Part shown: one piece after another, positions 11,820 through 23,450 of the stretch
Position numbering within the stretch: position 1 is the first letter of the stretch
Layout: each line of letters begins with the position of its first letter
Assembly: GCA_034509495.1 (NCBI GenBank)
Contig: CM067503.1
Span: forward strand, 25,861,768-25,925,767
Direction of reading: 5' to 3'
DNA: 64,000 bases
From: Acestrorhynchus altus
Lineage: Eukaryota; Chordata; Actinopteri; Characiformes; Acestrorhynchidae
Program-made: the position numbers and the translations under genes
The notes under the pieces: generated by a model
Databases searched by the model: none
Told to the model about the DNA's origin: nothing
The model's input: the letters and a program-made list of their open reading frames with translations, nothing else

Positions 11820-12000
11820 TTGTGCAGTTTTAAATGTTAAGATGTGTTGTTATTTTAGTCTAAACTCTATATTTAAACTCTGATATGTTCCTGATGGCAC
11901 CATGGCTGAGGATAATGTCCCTTAATGGCATCTTGATGACACCAGATCACACTGACCACAACAGTTAAAATAAAGACTCAGAACTGAACTGGGATTAAAA
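11820..12000 (+). repeat. R6 interspersed repeat, copy 1
   Basis: It is similar to 55748-55920 in the same orientation. Shared pieces in order are TCTAAACTCTA, TTCCTGA, CATGGCTGAG, a CACCA-type stretch and TCAGAAC followed by GGGAT. There is no coding potential and no recognised family. It begins just after the broken right end of the Tc1 element. Confidence 0.55.
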
Positions 12001-12206
12001 AAGCCAATATTAAATAGAACAGGACTGGGATATCACTAATAAAGCTTATGAATGACCCCAAATCCCAGGTAAATAACAACAAACAAGAGTAGATTTATGT
12101 ACACTGTTTGATATACAGTATGTGGAGTAATAGAAATATTTCAATTCCAACTTGGCCATTATTCCCACCAGTGTCTGTAAACATGTTTGATTTTCTCATA
12201 GGGATA

Positions 12207-12208
<2 letters not shown>

Positions 12209-12275
<67 letters not shown>
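12209..12275 (+). repeat. (AC)n microsatellite
   Basis: About 33 uninterrupted AC units. Confidence 0.98.
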
Positions 12276-12278
<3 letters not shown>

Positions 12279-12299
12279 CCCTACTGCCTCTTTAGGTAT

Positions 12300-12680
12300 C
12301 CATCACTTGATTAGTCAATCCGCTCCATTAATCGGATTCAGCTCTTCTGTCCCTGTGGATGTTCTAATGCTATTGTAATCCCGCTGTAGATGTGGGTATC
12401 ACCCAACAGCCGACTCAAAGGCTTCCAGCAGGTCCTGTAAAGCGCTCAGGACTGGCCTATTGTCTCTAGACCACAATATTACTCCCAGCCTGTGCCTCCA
12501 TAGGAGAGCCCAGTCTTAATTAAGAGAGCGAGAGAGGGAGGATGGATCAGTGTGGCTAATTAGTGAAGCGGATGCAGAGAGGAGAAAAGAGTGTCCTTTA
12601 CTGAAGGGTGTGAAACAGGGGACTAATTAGATAGTAACACCCATCAAACAATCAGAGAGCAAGAAAGAGAAAGGCAGATT
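12300..12680. other. Balanced-composition block, possible conserved noncoding element
   Basis: Non-repetitive, with several homeodomain-type cores (TTAATCGG at 12328, CTTAATTAAG at 12514-12523, GGCTAATTAG at 12553-12562, GACTAATTAG at 12621-12630). TAATTA-type motifs are dense compared with adjacent DNA. A regulatory role is inference; no open frame is recognisable. Confidence 0.25.
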
Positions 12681-13328
12681 ATCAGTCCCTCTTTTTCATG
12701 TGTACACTGTGCTTTTCACTGGCACCTCCACTGCCTGGCTTTTATCTATACCCATGGGAGAAAAAAAAACACAAGGTAGCTAGTATATGTCCATAAACCT
12801 GCCTTTTTGGACATCTTGTTGTATTCCAATATCAAATTCATCTACAGATTCTGAAATGGACAGATAGAATTCACCATGAAAATGGGCTTTATATCATGAA
12901 AGCATTTTTATCATCTAAATTGTAGTGAGTCGAGTGTGTATCACATCACATTGTAATTACTCACCATGAGTTTCACCATGCTAATGCTCTCCTCTTTCAA
13001 TAAAAAATATATATAATTTTGCTCATTTGGACATAGTCTTACCTTAGTCTAATATTTTTCCATTTATTTATTCATGTGAAATACAGTAGTTTGGCCTTTT
13101 AAACATGTCTAAACATGGACTTCATTTTCATCAAAATGTCTTTTAAACACGATTTGCATAATGGTATGGTTTCTCTGAGTTTGTGTTCTCCTCCAAGCAT
13201 GTTTAGATGTGAAGTGACATTGCATTAGCAGTCCTGGTTAGTGAAATAAAAGCATTCTAAAATTGAGATGAAAACTGATAAAACGAACAGACCAAACACC
13301 TTTCAAAAAAACATGAATTCTATGTGGT
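12681..13328. other. No gene seen; unique sequence
   Basis: No transposon ends or protein motifs recognised; moderately AT-rich. Confidence 0.45.
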
Positions 13329-13364
13329 TGTGTGTGTGTGTGTGTGTGTGTGTTGTGTGTGTGC
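13329..13364 (+). repeat. (TG)n microsatellite
   Basis: About 17 TG units with one TTG interruption, followed by a short GA run at 13369-13380. Confidence 0.95.
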
Positions 13365-13767
13365 ATGTGAGAGAGAGGGAGGTGGAGAGAAAATGCCAAC
13401 CCTGGAGCTCAAAGACCCATTTAGACCTTATTAATTGCACATTGATTAGTGTATAATGCAGTACTTCAGTAATGTATATCATTTTCCTGCTGGTTTTACA
13501 CTTTGGGGCTGAAAGAAAAGAGATCCTGTTTAATAATGAGGTTGGAGAGATTAATATGTCCATATCTGGGTGCAGTAACGTGTAATATATTTTTTGTGCA
13601 GGGGTGAAAGGGAGTGACCTCTGGCACAGTATGCTTCATTAGGCTGTACCTGCGAATAGAAACTAGCCTTGACTGTAGAGTAGGTCTACAAAACAGCTCA
13701 ATAATATATAGGTTGCAGCCCCAATAGCATATTCACTACTGAGCCTCTGCAACTTTTTCTTCACTGC

Positions 13768-13769
<2 letters not shown>
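13365..13769. other. No gene seen
   Basis: Unique sequence between two TG microsatellites; no feature recognised. Confidence 0.45.
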
Positions 13770-13829
<60 letters not shown>

Positions 13830-13830
13830 T

Positions 13831-13890
<60 letters not shown>
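13770..13890 (+). repeat. Long (GT)n microsatellite
   Basis: About 60 GT units with interruptions near 13826-13836. It is the longest dinucleotide tract in the window. It pairs in orientation with the (AC)n tract at 14050-14096, so the two could form a long hairpin. Confidence 0.98.
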
Positions 13891-13893
<3 letters not shown>

Positions 13894-14048
13894 ACAGAGA
13901 TTGTGTAGTCTCCTGACTTGGCCGGTCCACTGCTGTTTGCTTTGTTTATCAGGCAGCTTCAGGCTGGATCCCGGTGCATCACACACCGTCCTGATTCCTG
14001 TCACACTGACTCAACAGTCAACAGGGACTCGTTCACAACAGGGTGCGT

Positions 14049-14049
<1 letters not shown>

Positions 14050-14096
<47 letters not shown>
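14050..14096 (+). repeat. (CA)n microsatellite
   Basis: About 23 CA units, complementary in sense to the (GT)n tract 160 bp upstream. Confidence 0.98.
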
Positions 14097-14098
<2 letters not shown>

Positions 14099-14695
14099 GA
14101 TACCTAGCCACAAATTAATCTGCATTGCTCTCAGCTATTCTGTTACATGTGACAAAGTAAATTTTGAGTTTAGGATACTAAAAATACTAAAAATGTGTTT
14201 TTTAATTAATTATTTTATTAATTGAATTGAATAATATTATCATGGGTTAAACAGTACTTCATTTATAAGTGATACACCATAACCAAGACCAAAAAGTACT
14301 GAATTTAAAATGATTTAATTTACTTATTTATTTTTACTTTGTCTTTTTGTACCAATGCGTATATTATTTAGTTTTAAATTTAATACAGAAATCTTGGTCC
14401 ACGTCCCTAGTGTTGAGGCCTGGAGTGGTCCCTAAAACCAAGAAGAAGATCCCTCTAAAATCTTTCTGTTTGTTTGTTTGTACTGAATGGATCCTAATGA
14501 AAACAGATAACTTTCAACATTTTTACTTTTTCATAAAAAACTTGGTGAGATTTTGGCCATTTTGGACACAAATTGTGTAAAATTGAGTCATTTCATTTTA
14601 CCACGTTTTCTTTCTAATTTTCTGTTCCTTAGGCTCTTTTCAGCATGTCCTCTATGAGAGCCCTCTTTTCTAAACACTCAGGAAAGCTTCAGGGG
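14097..14695. other. No gene seen; AT-rich unique sequence
   Basis: No family or motif recognised. Confidence 0.45.
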
Positions 14696-15075
14696 AGGAT
14701 CTAGCCTAATTGAATCTGATTTCAGCTTATCCTGATTTTGTTGGAGTAACTGCCTCTACTGTGCAAGGCCTCCTACTACTATTACTTTTGGGACATTGCT
14801 TGCATTGCTAAGGATTTGATTGCATTCAGTATCAAGGATACTGGATGATTACCACCGTACCTCATCCCCACCTCCACAACTCAACTACTGGATGGAGCTC
14901 CATCGTTCCAGAAAACACAGTTCCACTACTCCACAACTCAATGCTGGGACATCTGACATTAGGCATGGTGCCAATATGTTCATGTTCATATGCTCCAGAG
15001 AGTCCTATTCTATTGGTACTTCTCTATAGGGAGTAGTCAAGCTGTGTGTGCATTTGCACATTTGTGTCAGCAATA
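14696..15075 (+). repeat. R2 interspersed repeat, copy 1
   Basis: It is similar to 27055-27440 and, with an internal gap, to 20875-21068. Shared blocks are TTTTGTTGGAGTAACTG, AAGGATTTGATTGCA, a CACCTCATCCCCA-type block, CTCAATGCTGGG, CTCCAGAGAGTCCTATTCTA and GTGCATTTGCACATTTG. No open frame is shared, which fits a non-autonomous element. I remember this repeat from characin-type fish DNA; its class is unresolved. Confidence 0.75.
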
Positions 15076-15141
15076 CATGCAACCTAAAGTAGAATAAGAG
15101 TTCACAACTATTTGTAAATGTTCTCTCTCTCATTTGCTCTT

Positions 15142-15145
<4 letters not shown>

Positions 15146-15198
<53 letters not shown>
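15146..15198 (+). repeat. (CT)n microsatellite
   Basis: About 26 CT units, preceded by a looser CT/TTTC-rich lead-in from 15122. Confidence 0.97.
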
Positions 15199-15200
<2 letters not shown>

Positions 15201-15754
15201 TGGTCTGTAAGCCCTGGGAGTCATAGAGCATATCACAATCACTCTTCAGCTCTCTATTACTACTGAGGTAACCTGCTTATTCCTTGCTCTTTCTCTCCCT
15301 CCATCATTCTCTCATTCACTCCATCTTCATCTGCCTCTTGTCATCTTACAGCCACAAACACGATTTCCATCCCTTGCAGTCATTTTTTAAATTCTTAGTG
15401 CTGCTCACACAAACACACAAAGTGCAGGTGGAGTTACTGCACTACACACCAGCATGAGATAATAAACACTTATCCTATCAAACCCCACATTTCTGCCTAT
15501 ATGGCTGCCAGAGGCGTCACTCTAAACCGATTGAAGGGACCTCTATATGCCACTAACGCTCTGCTTTATTCCTGTCTTCACAAAACGGCTGTTCTGAGCT
15601 TTTCATTTGCTGTCACGAGGGGAAGCACGGTGGCTAAAAGCAATTCCTTTCCCCTTTTATCTCGGGCCCTCTCTGCCTGCCTAAGTGGAGCTGACACTTC
15701 AGCACAAGCTACCAGAGAGGCTGGGGAGGGCAGCTCAGCAGGGAGAAGGGCCAG

Positions 15755-15758
<4 letters not shown>
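15199..15758. other. No gene seen
   Basis: A frame at 15501-15827 opens with plausible codons but runs into the GT tract and shows no domain. No other feature recognised. Confidence 0.4.
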
Positions 15759-15828
<70 letters not shown>

Positions 15829-15838
15829 TGTGTGTGTA
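15759..15838 (+). repeat. (GT)n microsatellite
   Basis: About 39 GT units with one GAGTG interruption near the right end. Confidence 0.98.
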
Positions 15839-15934
15839 CTAACTACATGCTATCTTGAGATTATTCTTCACCTCGGAGGTGCTTAGGTAGCAAAATTCTT
15901 AAATTGGATGTTTGCATTCACAGCGCATTTGTTC

Positions 15935-15938
<4 letters not shown>

Positions 15939-15993
<55 letters not shown>
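15939..15993 (+). repeat. (TG)n microsatellite
   Basis: About 27 TG units ending in TTTGTTTG, only 100 bp from the previous tract. Confidence 0.98.
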
Positions 15994-15996
<3 letters not shown>

Positions 15997-16611
15997 TTTG
16001 TACTATGGCAGAATTCAAGGATATTACACTATCAGATATTTACATTCTCAGGTATGAAGAGGGTTAATGTGGCTGGAAAGACAAACAGTTTGAAATAGGT
16101 GGGGTCTACCACTAGGCCTGACCTCAACTGTGTGATATAATGGAGTATCAGCAATGAATGTGAAGTAACCCAATGCTTTCAAGCCATTTATTGCTGCATG
16201 AGGAAACTGAACTCTAATTTTCAACATCTTGTTAAATCATCTAAAATATTATGAAGCTGCATGATATATTCCATTTTATATAACTGTTAAATAGTAGATT
16301 ATTACAGGTTGTAATAACCACCATCTCTTGCAAGCTCTTTGACAAACAATCTGAGGTGAACTCTTAGTGTGCTGCTGATGTTAACTCAGTGCTTTCAGTG
16401 GTCCAGATATGTTGGTGGCTTCCTACAGAGATCTATAGTTTCCTCCAAATGGTGGCTCACTTCAGTGTTGCAGTGTGAAGTTTATTGAGTATGGGTGCTA
16501 TCAGCTCACAAGTAGTTTATGTTGGCCTTGTTTAAAAACAAGCAACGCCTGTGAATCCTCAAGCAATCAGCTCACAAACTACCAATGAATTTTTTTTGGA
16601 AGTGCCAGGTC
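15994..16611. other. No gene seen
   Basis: Unique sequence up to the SINE fragment; no motif recognised. Confidence 0.45.
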
Positions 16612-16750
16612 CCCAACCCCATTATTAGTCACCGGTATCACATGCAATGCTCCCGACACAAGGAGGGTGAGGATGAGCACATGCTTCCTCCAATACATGT
16701 GAACCACTACCTCACTGCTCAGAGGAAACCACAATGGCTAACAGATGCCT
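16612..16750 (-). mobile_element. R4 tRNA-derived SINE, 3' body fragment
   Basis: It matches 36350-36560 in the same orientation: shared pieces are CCCATTATTAGTCACC-like sequence, GGAGGGTGAGGATGAGCA, ATGCTTCCT, ACCACT and CCTC. It covers only the part distal to the tRNA-like head, so the promoter boxes are absent. It lies inside a 129-codon open frame (16585-16974), which is therefore not a gene. Confidence 0.7.
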
Positions 16751-18139
16751 GTGCTGAACAAATGATTTGTGTTCAAATCATTTCATGTCTGCATGTCTGG
16801 TTTGGACTTAAGTTGCCTGCTTATGAACTGAGAAATTATCTTTCAGTCTCATATGTACGAATTCCTCTTGAAACCACACTGGCCCAGAACACTGCCCACT
16901 CTGCTGTACACATGCATATGGTCCTGCCCGCTTGCAGGATTGTGCACATTTACATTTCTCCTGTAGGAGACTGATCTAATGAATTATATGAAAAGAAGGA
17001 GTGAATGGTGTGTTTCGGCCGTTGTGTGTTCATTGGCACAACTGCAGATCATCAGAAGATTGTCTGTCCATACTTTAACACAGCATGTTAAAATGCTGAC
17101 AGAGGTGGCATGAAGGTAGTTAAGTGTTCCCAGTGCTGCAGGGCAGTGTTCCTCTGTGGAAAGGGACAATCATAAATATACAGCGGCACCTGTCTGATAA
17201 CAGGCCACCCTGGCGTCTTGTCTTCCTTGACAAGTGCTGATCCGCCCCAGCAGGGAGGTGCCTCACCATAGTGACTGGGACAGATGGATTTGCATATTCA
17301 TAAATCCTAAAATATGAAAATGAAAATGCTAAGGGAAAACTTTTCACCCCTTCAAGCAGATGGTGGACATGTCCTCTGGAGCAAGAGTTTGGTTTCTTAC
17401 CGATTTGTTGCCGCATCTGTGTGACTAGATGCAGGTGGCAAGTTCAAATTTAACTAGAGGTTGTTCTAGGGGTGATGAGGGTGAGTTGATGGAGTGCAAT
17501 ATAAAAATTGACTAGCGCTTCGCTGCACAGGACATGAGTTCAGTTCAACTTCCAGTCACTCTTGATAAGCTGGAAGTGGCACTTTGAGGTGGAGGGAGGT
17601 TATAGATGTAAGGCATTTTGCTTGCACTGCTCTACTGGCTGACTGATGAAGAAGGAATGAGGCAACACATCAGCATTTCGGCCCGAGACACTAGCAGACA
17701 CACTCAAGATGAAACGAAAGGTTGCATTGGTAAGTTCGAGCAAAGTTACTATATATCATGTTAGTTGCATCACAGCAGAGTTCAAAAGTTCTTTGGGTAC
17801 CAAGTGAAGGCCTGTCAGACACCAATAAATTTAGTATTAGAAATTGATTTCTTCACTTAGATTATGGAGTGTGTCTTCATGGACGGCTTTCAGAGAGGCA
17901 GATCTTTCTGCTTGTTGAATCCACAAGACTTCAGCTGCCCTTTGTTTACTGTTCTCGGTTTCTCATATTTCTCTCAGGTTTGCTATATTACATCATGGAA
18001 GCTCAGTATTTAGAGCTGTTGACTCACAACTGGAAGACAGTAGGCTCAATTGAAGATACTAGGCAGACGAAATCAATCTAGAATACAGGCAGAATAGAGA
18101 AAGTAAAGGGATGCCAGTAAAGAAGCACTTTTGGAAGGC
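16751..18139. other. No gene seen; unique sequence
   Basis: Contains a balanced block near 17180-17310 with TGTCTGATAACAGG and TTTGCATATTCATAAAT (an octamer-like ATTTGCAT relative). No coding motif is recognisable. Any regulatory meaning is speculative. Confidence 0.35.
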
Positions 18140-18446
18140 CCCTTTTGGCTCAGCAGTCAATGGCAGCACCACTATGATCTGAGGATTGCAAGTTCGAATC
18201 CCGGATCATGCTGCTTGCCATCAGCAGCCAGAGAGTGCATGGGTAGATGGTGCTCTCTCTCCCTGAGAGATGCTGGTCCACATCCACTGCATCAGAAACT
18301 AAGCTCTCTGGTGGCAGTTTGAAAAGAGGCGGTAGGCAGACACATTACATGTCTCGGAGGAAGCATGTTCTTGTCCTTTCCCCCCTAGCATCGGGAGCAT
18401 CACTTTTTTCATGGGAAAAAAGAAGAATTTGGAAAAACAAAGTAAA
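18140..18446 (+). mobile_element. R4 tRNA-derived SINE, copy with internal gap
   Basis: The head has tRNA-like pol III promoter boxes: A-box-like TGGCTCAGCAG at 18146 and B-box GTTCGAATCC at 18192-18201. The body carries CATGCTGCTTGCCATC, GGTAGATGGTGCTCTCTC, GTTTGAAAAGAGGCGGT and CGGAGGAAGCATGT, and an A-rich tail follows GGGAGCATCAC. The middle is shorter than in the 36330-36775 copy. A SINE is copied by a partner LINE's reverse transcriptase and has no protein of its own. I associate the sequence with otophysan fish, from memory. Confidence 0.85.
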
Positions 18447-18835
18447 AAAGGAAGCATTTTTGGATATTTTTTAAAGCTTAAGTCAGTTGAAATATTCTTT
18501 AGGGAATTTTTGTTTTTTCTGCTTCCAATTACCCTGTTTTCTCACCATAATTGTACAGTATTTGCATTGTACAGTGTTTACATTACATGTCAAATGATCT
18601 AGACCCCCTGCTTGCTAGTATTAACAACACTGAGAAGGTTGATCATGGAGGCAAAGTATTGGGCTGTATTTGGATGTAGTTCAGAGTGGCATAGTTGCAT
18701 GGGGTGGAGCCAGGCATGAAGTTGCTTGTTGTGAAGGTGAAGCGATTACAAATATTTGCACAAAAGTGCAATCTACATAGTCGAACTATGTAGAAGAACT
18801 TTATTTGGAAATTTGAACACTGTGTCAGCAAGGAA
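18447..18835. other. No gene seen
   Basis: Mixed sequence between the SINE tail and R1 copy 2; it may include extra R1 material from about 18780. Confidence 0.4.
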
Positions 18836-19050
18836 CGAGAGCAAACAAGCCCTTCCTTCTCATTTAGCTGAATAATCCAGTATCTGGGTCAATGGCATCA
18901 GTAGCCCCACCCCCTCTCACTGATCAGTCAGAGTCTGCATGCAGGTTGAGCATTTATACATGTACAGAGAAGTAAACATGCTTTAGAAGACTGCCTTGGC
19001 ATTTAAACTGGGATTTAATTCAGGCAGAAATACGTGAATTTTAGCTGTTT
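18836..19050 (-). repeat. R1 interspersed repeat, copy 2
   Basis: Its reverse complement matches 42580-42775: TGCAGACTCTGACT, GAGAGGGGGTGGGGCT and GACCCAGATA occur in the same order and spacing. In its given orientation it also matches 44427-44600 (AGCAAACAAGCCCTTCC and the AGTAAACATGC block). No coding capacity. Confidence 0.8.
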
Positions 19051-20505
19051 TCCAAGCTGGATTACACAGTGAGAAGACTACCATTGGATAAGGTCTTTTG
19101 GTATGAAGCTTAGGAAATGACATGTAACTGCCTGCAAAATGTGGATCTTGGGACTTAACATAGTCTTATTGCTCATATTTAAGAACATTCTAGTTGGGAT
19201 TACTTCTTAATGTGGATTAAAGCACATTTTCTTAGGTGTAAAGCCAAGAAGCTACTACACCACTTGTATGACCAATAATGGCAATAGGGAAAGCAAAGAA
19301 AAGTAACGTTTGTCAATTTCCCTGTGCCATACTTCATATAGCTCTAGTGACAAAGACCTTGAGAGTGCTTCGGGGCCTCTTTGTGGCCATCGAAAGACTT
19401 CTTGGTCAGCTGTACTTTAGAGACCGTAATTACACTGTCATATTGACTTCTGAAGATTGCTGCGGCAAATACGTGCACTTTCATTTCCCTGAAATGTAAT
19501 GCATTTTTCCTCCATTCTGAGTGTTCATTTGAAGAAGGGTGGGTTTTGAATACTTTCCTCATTACCTTTCTAACCTGAGCCGCAGAGATAAGTCTCAATG
19601 ATGTAGGAATTATGCTGCAGAAAGAGAGCAGAGTAAACTGAGGAATTAGTGATGGCTATGCATTTAAAACAAGAACCAGTGATGGAGGAACCCCTCTGAT
19701 GGACAATTGGATATAGGTTTCCTTCTGAGAATTGTTCATGACCCCTTCCATTTAGGAAGAGTTGGATTGTACTGAGGAAAGTCACGATGAAACACTAGCA
19801 GTTGGATGCAATTCAGATGTGGTATTTGACTATTTTTCGAGTACTTGTTGAACACAGGGCTTGGAGATAAATGTGGACTTGTGGACTTGACTCGCTGGTG
19901 AATCTGATGAGGAATGGGAGAGTTGGAACAGGTACAAACTAATGACGGCACTTTAGAGATGCTATTCAACTGGTATCTGGCTTTCCTATGAAAAAAGAAA
20001 AAGATGAATTAATAGTGTGCTTTTTGTTCCTTCCAACAACTTTAAACTGTATAATGTATCTTGCTGCTGTTCTTTCAGTCGCCTTGCTTTTCATCAACTT
20101 TGCTTTGCAAATTTCTCGCCTTCTTAGGCCTTGTGGTCGCTCTCCTTGTAGCATCCTATTATAAGCAGTACGACAGATTAGTGAATAAGACACTTGCCCT
20201 GTGAGCTTTAATACACGAGTGTGTTCTGCTTCATTGTCAAGTAATTCTCTGTGTAATAGGAGAAGGCTGTTGTTGAACACTACTGCAATCTCAGCCACCC
20301 CACTCAACCTCATTCTGTCTCTGTCTTGTTTCTTTCCATACGTTGTAATACTGAAGTTTGCCCAAAACCCAAATGCTTATTTATTTTCGCCCTCCCCTCC
20401 AAAAAAATCCATTTTAGCTGAGTGCTTCAAATTTCCCCGGAGGTGAGGAGGAGTGATTGCTGGCCTGGACATGGATGCATAATGCATAAGGACTCCCACC
20501 TCACC
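19051..20505. other. No gene seen; unique sequence
   Basis: Several frames of 70-115 codons occur on both strands (for example 19966-20313 minus), none with a recognisable motif. No repeat family recognised. Confidence 0.4.
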
Positions 20506-20508
20506 CTT

Positions 20509-20602
20509 CACTCTCTCTCTCTCTCTGTTTCTCTCTCTCTCTCTCTTGCTCTCCTTTTCCTTGTCTATCTTTTCCTCTCTCTCTCTTGCCCTCTCCTTTC
20601 CT
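20509..20602 (+). repeat. CT-rich low-complexity tract
   Basis: Interrupted CTCTCT runs with TTTC and CTTG spacers. The cause of the Ser/Leu-rich frame seen here. Confidence 0.9.
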
Positions 20603-20874
20603 CCAGCTCAGCAAGGCTATAGTATTTTTATGGAATAGGAGAGCAACGGGGAGCAAGAGGAGGAGGAAAATAGAGAAAATGGAAATACACGTTTTTGTAT
20701 GATGAAGTGAGTGGAGTCGTGTAGGGGACAGCTGTGAGCTATGATGAAGTGTGCCATCCTGACTCTGAACTGGCTAGTCTCTTGACCCAGTGAGGGACTG
20801 ACCAGCATTGCAGCCCACATACCTTACTGTCACACTATAGACAGACATTGCTTTGTTTACATGCATTTCTGTGA

Positions 20875-21068
20875 CAAAGGTATTGGGACACCTGCTTATT
20901 CATTGTTTCTTCTGAAATCAATGGTAAAATGTTTGTCCTGCTTTTGTTGGAGTAACTGTCTGTCTGCATTGTTATGAGGATTTGATTGCGTGCAGTAGTG
21001 AGGTCACAATGTTGGCAGTACTTTTCTACAGGGACTAGACAAGCTGTGTGTGCATTTGCACATTTGCC
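20875..21068 (+). repeat. R2 interspersed repeat, internally deleted copy
   Basis: The left end AAAGGTATTGGGACACCTG is the best preserved of the three copies. The copy then runs through TTTTGTTGGAGTAACTGTC, GATTTGATTGC and jumps to CTACAGGGACTAGACAAGC and TGTGCATTTGCACATTTG. About 150-190 bp of the middle present in the other copies are missing. Confidence 0.75.
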
Positions 21069-21085
21069 GTATTAGTGTATGTCTG

Positions 21086-21087
<2 letters not shown>

Positions 21088-21120
<33 letters not shown>
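21088..21120 (+). repeat. (GT)n microsatellite
   Basis: About 16 GT units immediately beyond the R2 copy. Confidence 0.96.
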
Positions 21121-21121
<1 letters not shown>

Positions 21122-21124
21122 CTA

Positions 21125-21330
21125 ACAGATGGCTGGAAGTGGTTGGCTTGCAGTAACAGATTTATAGCATGGAGAGCCTGCCATCCTCATTGGGAATAAA
21201 GCGGATAAATTATTTAGCTTGCATGCATAATGCGTTGAGGAGGAACACCTTGGAATGTTGCTGCTCTTTAATTAGACGATAGCGGGCAGCCGTTACTCTG
21301 AAGCACACTGGAGCAGTGTTGGAGCCCTGG
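21125..21330. other. Balanced-composition block, possible conserved noncoding element
   Basis: Non-repetitive block with GATAAATTATTTAGC, GCATGCATAATGCG and CTTTAATTAGACGATAGC, rich in homeodomain- and octamer-like words. No frame with recognisable coding content. Inference only. Confidence 0.22.
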
Positions 21331-22538
21331 ACTTTTTCACAAAGTTGTTTGAATCTGGAATACATTCACTGTCTGGACAGTACCCACGCTGTTAACTTTA
21401 CACGACTGAGTTTCAAGATGAAAAGCTTTATACATTTTCCCTCCCTCTCTTGGTTTAAAATGTTCTCCTAGGCTGGGGTGACCTTTGACCTGAACCAGGA
21501 GTGGTCAGCTGCGTTTTTCCAGAGAGGAAGCCAATGACTCAGGCCTTTTTTTCCTACCATGTTGCTAAGTAACAGAGAGCTGTTGCTTCAAAACTCTCCA
21601 ATTCAGTTCTCTACATCATGTGCCTTGTACACCCTAGAGATATGGAGGAAGACAGGGAGGGATGGAGAAAAAAAAAACATGTAGAAAAAGAGATTAATGT
21701 GAGTAATGTTTTCTTGTTGTTGATTTAGTGATTTAAATAAGGCAAGCATGAAGCTTGTTGTTGATATATATGTTGATGCATTGACATATCTTGTTAAGAA
21801 AAAGAAACTACCTTTAAAGTGAAGAAGATTTTTTTTTTGCTATGTTTTTTTTCTAACTATACTCAAGTAGTATCAAAGTCCCACACCAAATTAGCCTCTG
21901 TAGCAATAGATTTATGGTAGTATTGATTTTAGTGGATGTCGTTCTTCAAATTGCACAAAAACCATTCATAAATGTAGAAACAATCAGTTGGAATATATCA
22001 GCTTTCTACACAAAATAATACATCTTTAGTTTTGTAGACTTTTCTGAAAATAGGACATTTTTAAATTTTTTGTTATTTATTATATAGATTTTTGTAGAAG
22101 ATTGTCAGTCAAAGTCCCACCTGGATGAGCATTAATAGGGTCTGTGCCCTCCCATTCCTATCTTACACCTCTGGACTTGAGGAGGAGCTGTAGCAGGGGA
22201 GATGGGGTTGTCTTTCTAATAAAGTGCTTGGTGAGTGTTTATGAATTTCAGGCTGTTTTGGAGAAACCAAAGTCTTTGTGAAAGTGGCCTCAGACAAGAA
22301 GGTTTTCAGTAGAGCTTGAGACCTGACCTTAAACAGAGTCTTCTCTCCAGCACTCTCATTCTCTTCCAACCTTCTGCTCCAAACAGCCACTGCTGTCACA
22401 ATTTATTAACAAGCCATACTCCACCCTCCTCTCTACAGAGCAGCAACAACACATGAATTAATCAGCAGAGAGCAAAGTGTCAGATCATCCTCATCTAGCC
22501 ATTCAGGGATGAGAACTTGCTCTAATGCAGTCTTTTTT
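21331..22538. other. No gene seen; unique sequence
   Basis: No feature recognised; AT-rich from about 21680 to 22090. Confidence 0.45.
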
Positions 22539-22567
22539 GTATTTGTATTTGTATTTGTATTTGTATT
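22539..22567 (+). repeat. (GTATTT)n short tandem repeat
   Basis: About five hexamer units. Confidence 0.95.
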
Positions 22568-23261
22568 ACCCAAGTTTAACATCTACATACACTCTGTTTC
22601 AGTTCTAACAAACAATAAGCAGAAATCTTTTATCCAAACATCACTGCTTTATACACTTATTTTCCATTAAAATGCTTGTATGGCTGGCTGATTAGCACAC
22701 CATCATACCTGACCAGTTGTGTGGTGTACTTCCAGTATTGAGATGGGTCCCTAGACTGACAGAATGACAAAGATAAAACAGGGAGTGAACAATGGGGTGA
22801 CACATAACTGCATGAACATTGAATACAAATATAACTGCAGTGCAGAATAATAACAGTTACAGTTATCCTGTTTAATTTCATTAACTAACAAAACACTGGG
22901 ATAACAAGGGGAAGGGCTGGGGAGGAACAGTGGAGAGAAGACAGACAAAGGTGTGAATTCTGCAAATTAAAAATATAGATGAAAAAGCTAGAATTTAAAA
23001 TAAATAAATAAATTACTTTTGTGCTAAAAAGGTTGATGAGAACATTTGTTGAATTAGTAATGACATAGCAGGAAATGAGTAATGTTTTTGACTGTGAACT
23101 GTAGTAAAGCTTGTCATGTCACTTTTTTTCCTTTTTGCTAAATTCTTGAATGGAACTCCACTAGAGAGAGAGAAAGAGAAGGCGGAACCAACCCGGGGGA
23201 ACTGCGCCAGAATGAATCCAGGGTTTCTCTGAATGGAAATCCAAATGCATTCAATTTAACT
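22568..23261. other. No gene seen
   Basis: Unique sequence; no motif recognised. Confidence 0.45.
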
Positions 23262-23450
23262 CTTAAACCTGAGATCCACATTTCGCAGACGGTTAGTTCT
23301 ATGCTTCATAACTCAGGATCAGAGTAACCTACAGACAACCTACAGTACTTGCTTCCAGCTTCCATTGCATGTTTAGAGATGTGGACACATGTACATGCTT
23401 AACCTGCATGCCTTCCCTGTCTGATCAGTGAGAGGAGATGGGTCTAATGC
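23262..23450 (+). repeat. R1 interspersed repeat, copy 3
   Basis: It shares with 42436-42700 the piece CATAACTCAGGATCAGAGTA, then AACCTA and AGACA, and further on CTTCCATTG, ATGTTTA and a diverged CTGCATGC/CTGATCAGTGAGAGG region. It shows that the two R1 halves belong to one unit. Confidence 0.75.

Noticed and set aside
16585..16974. 129-codon frame on the + strand
   Set aside because: It runs through the SINE fragment at 16612-16750.
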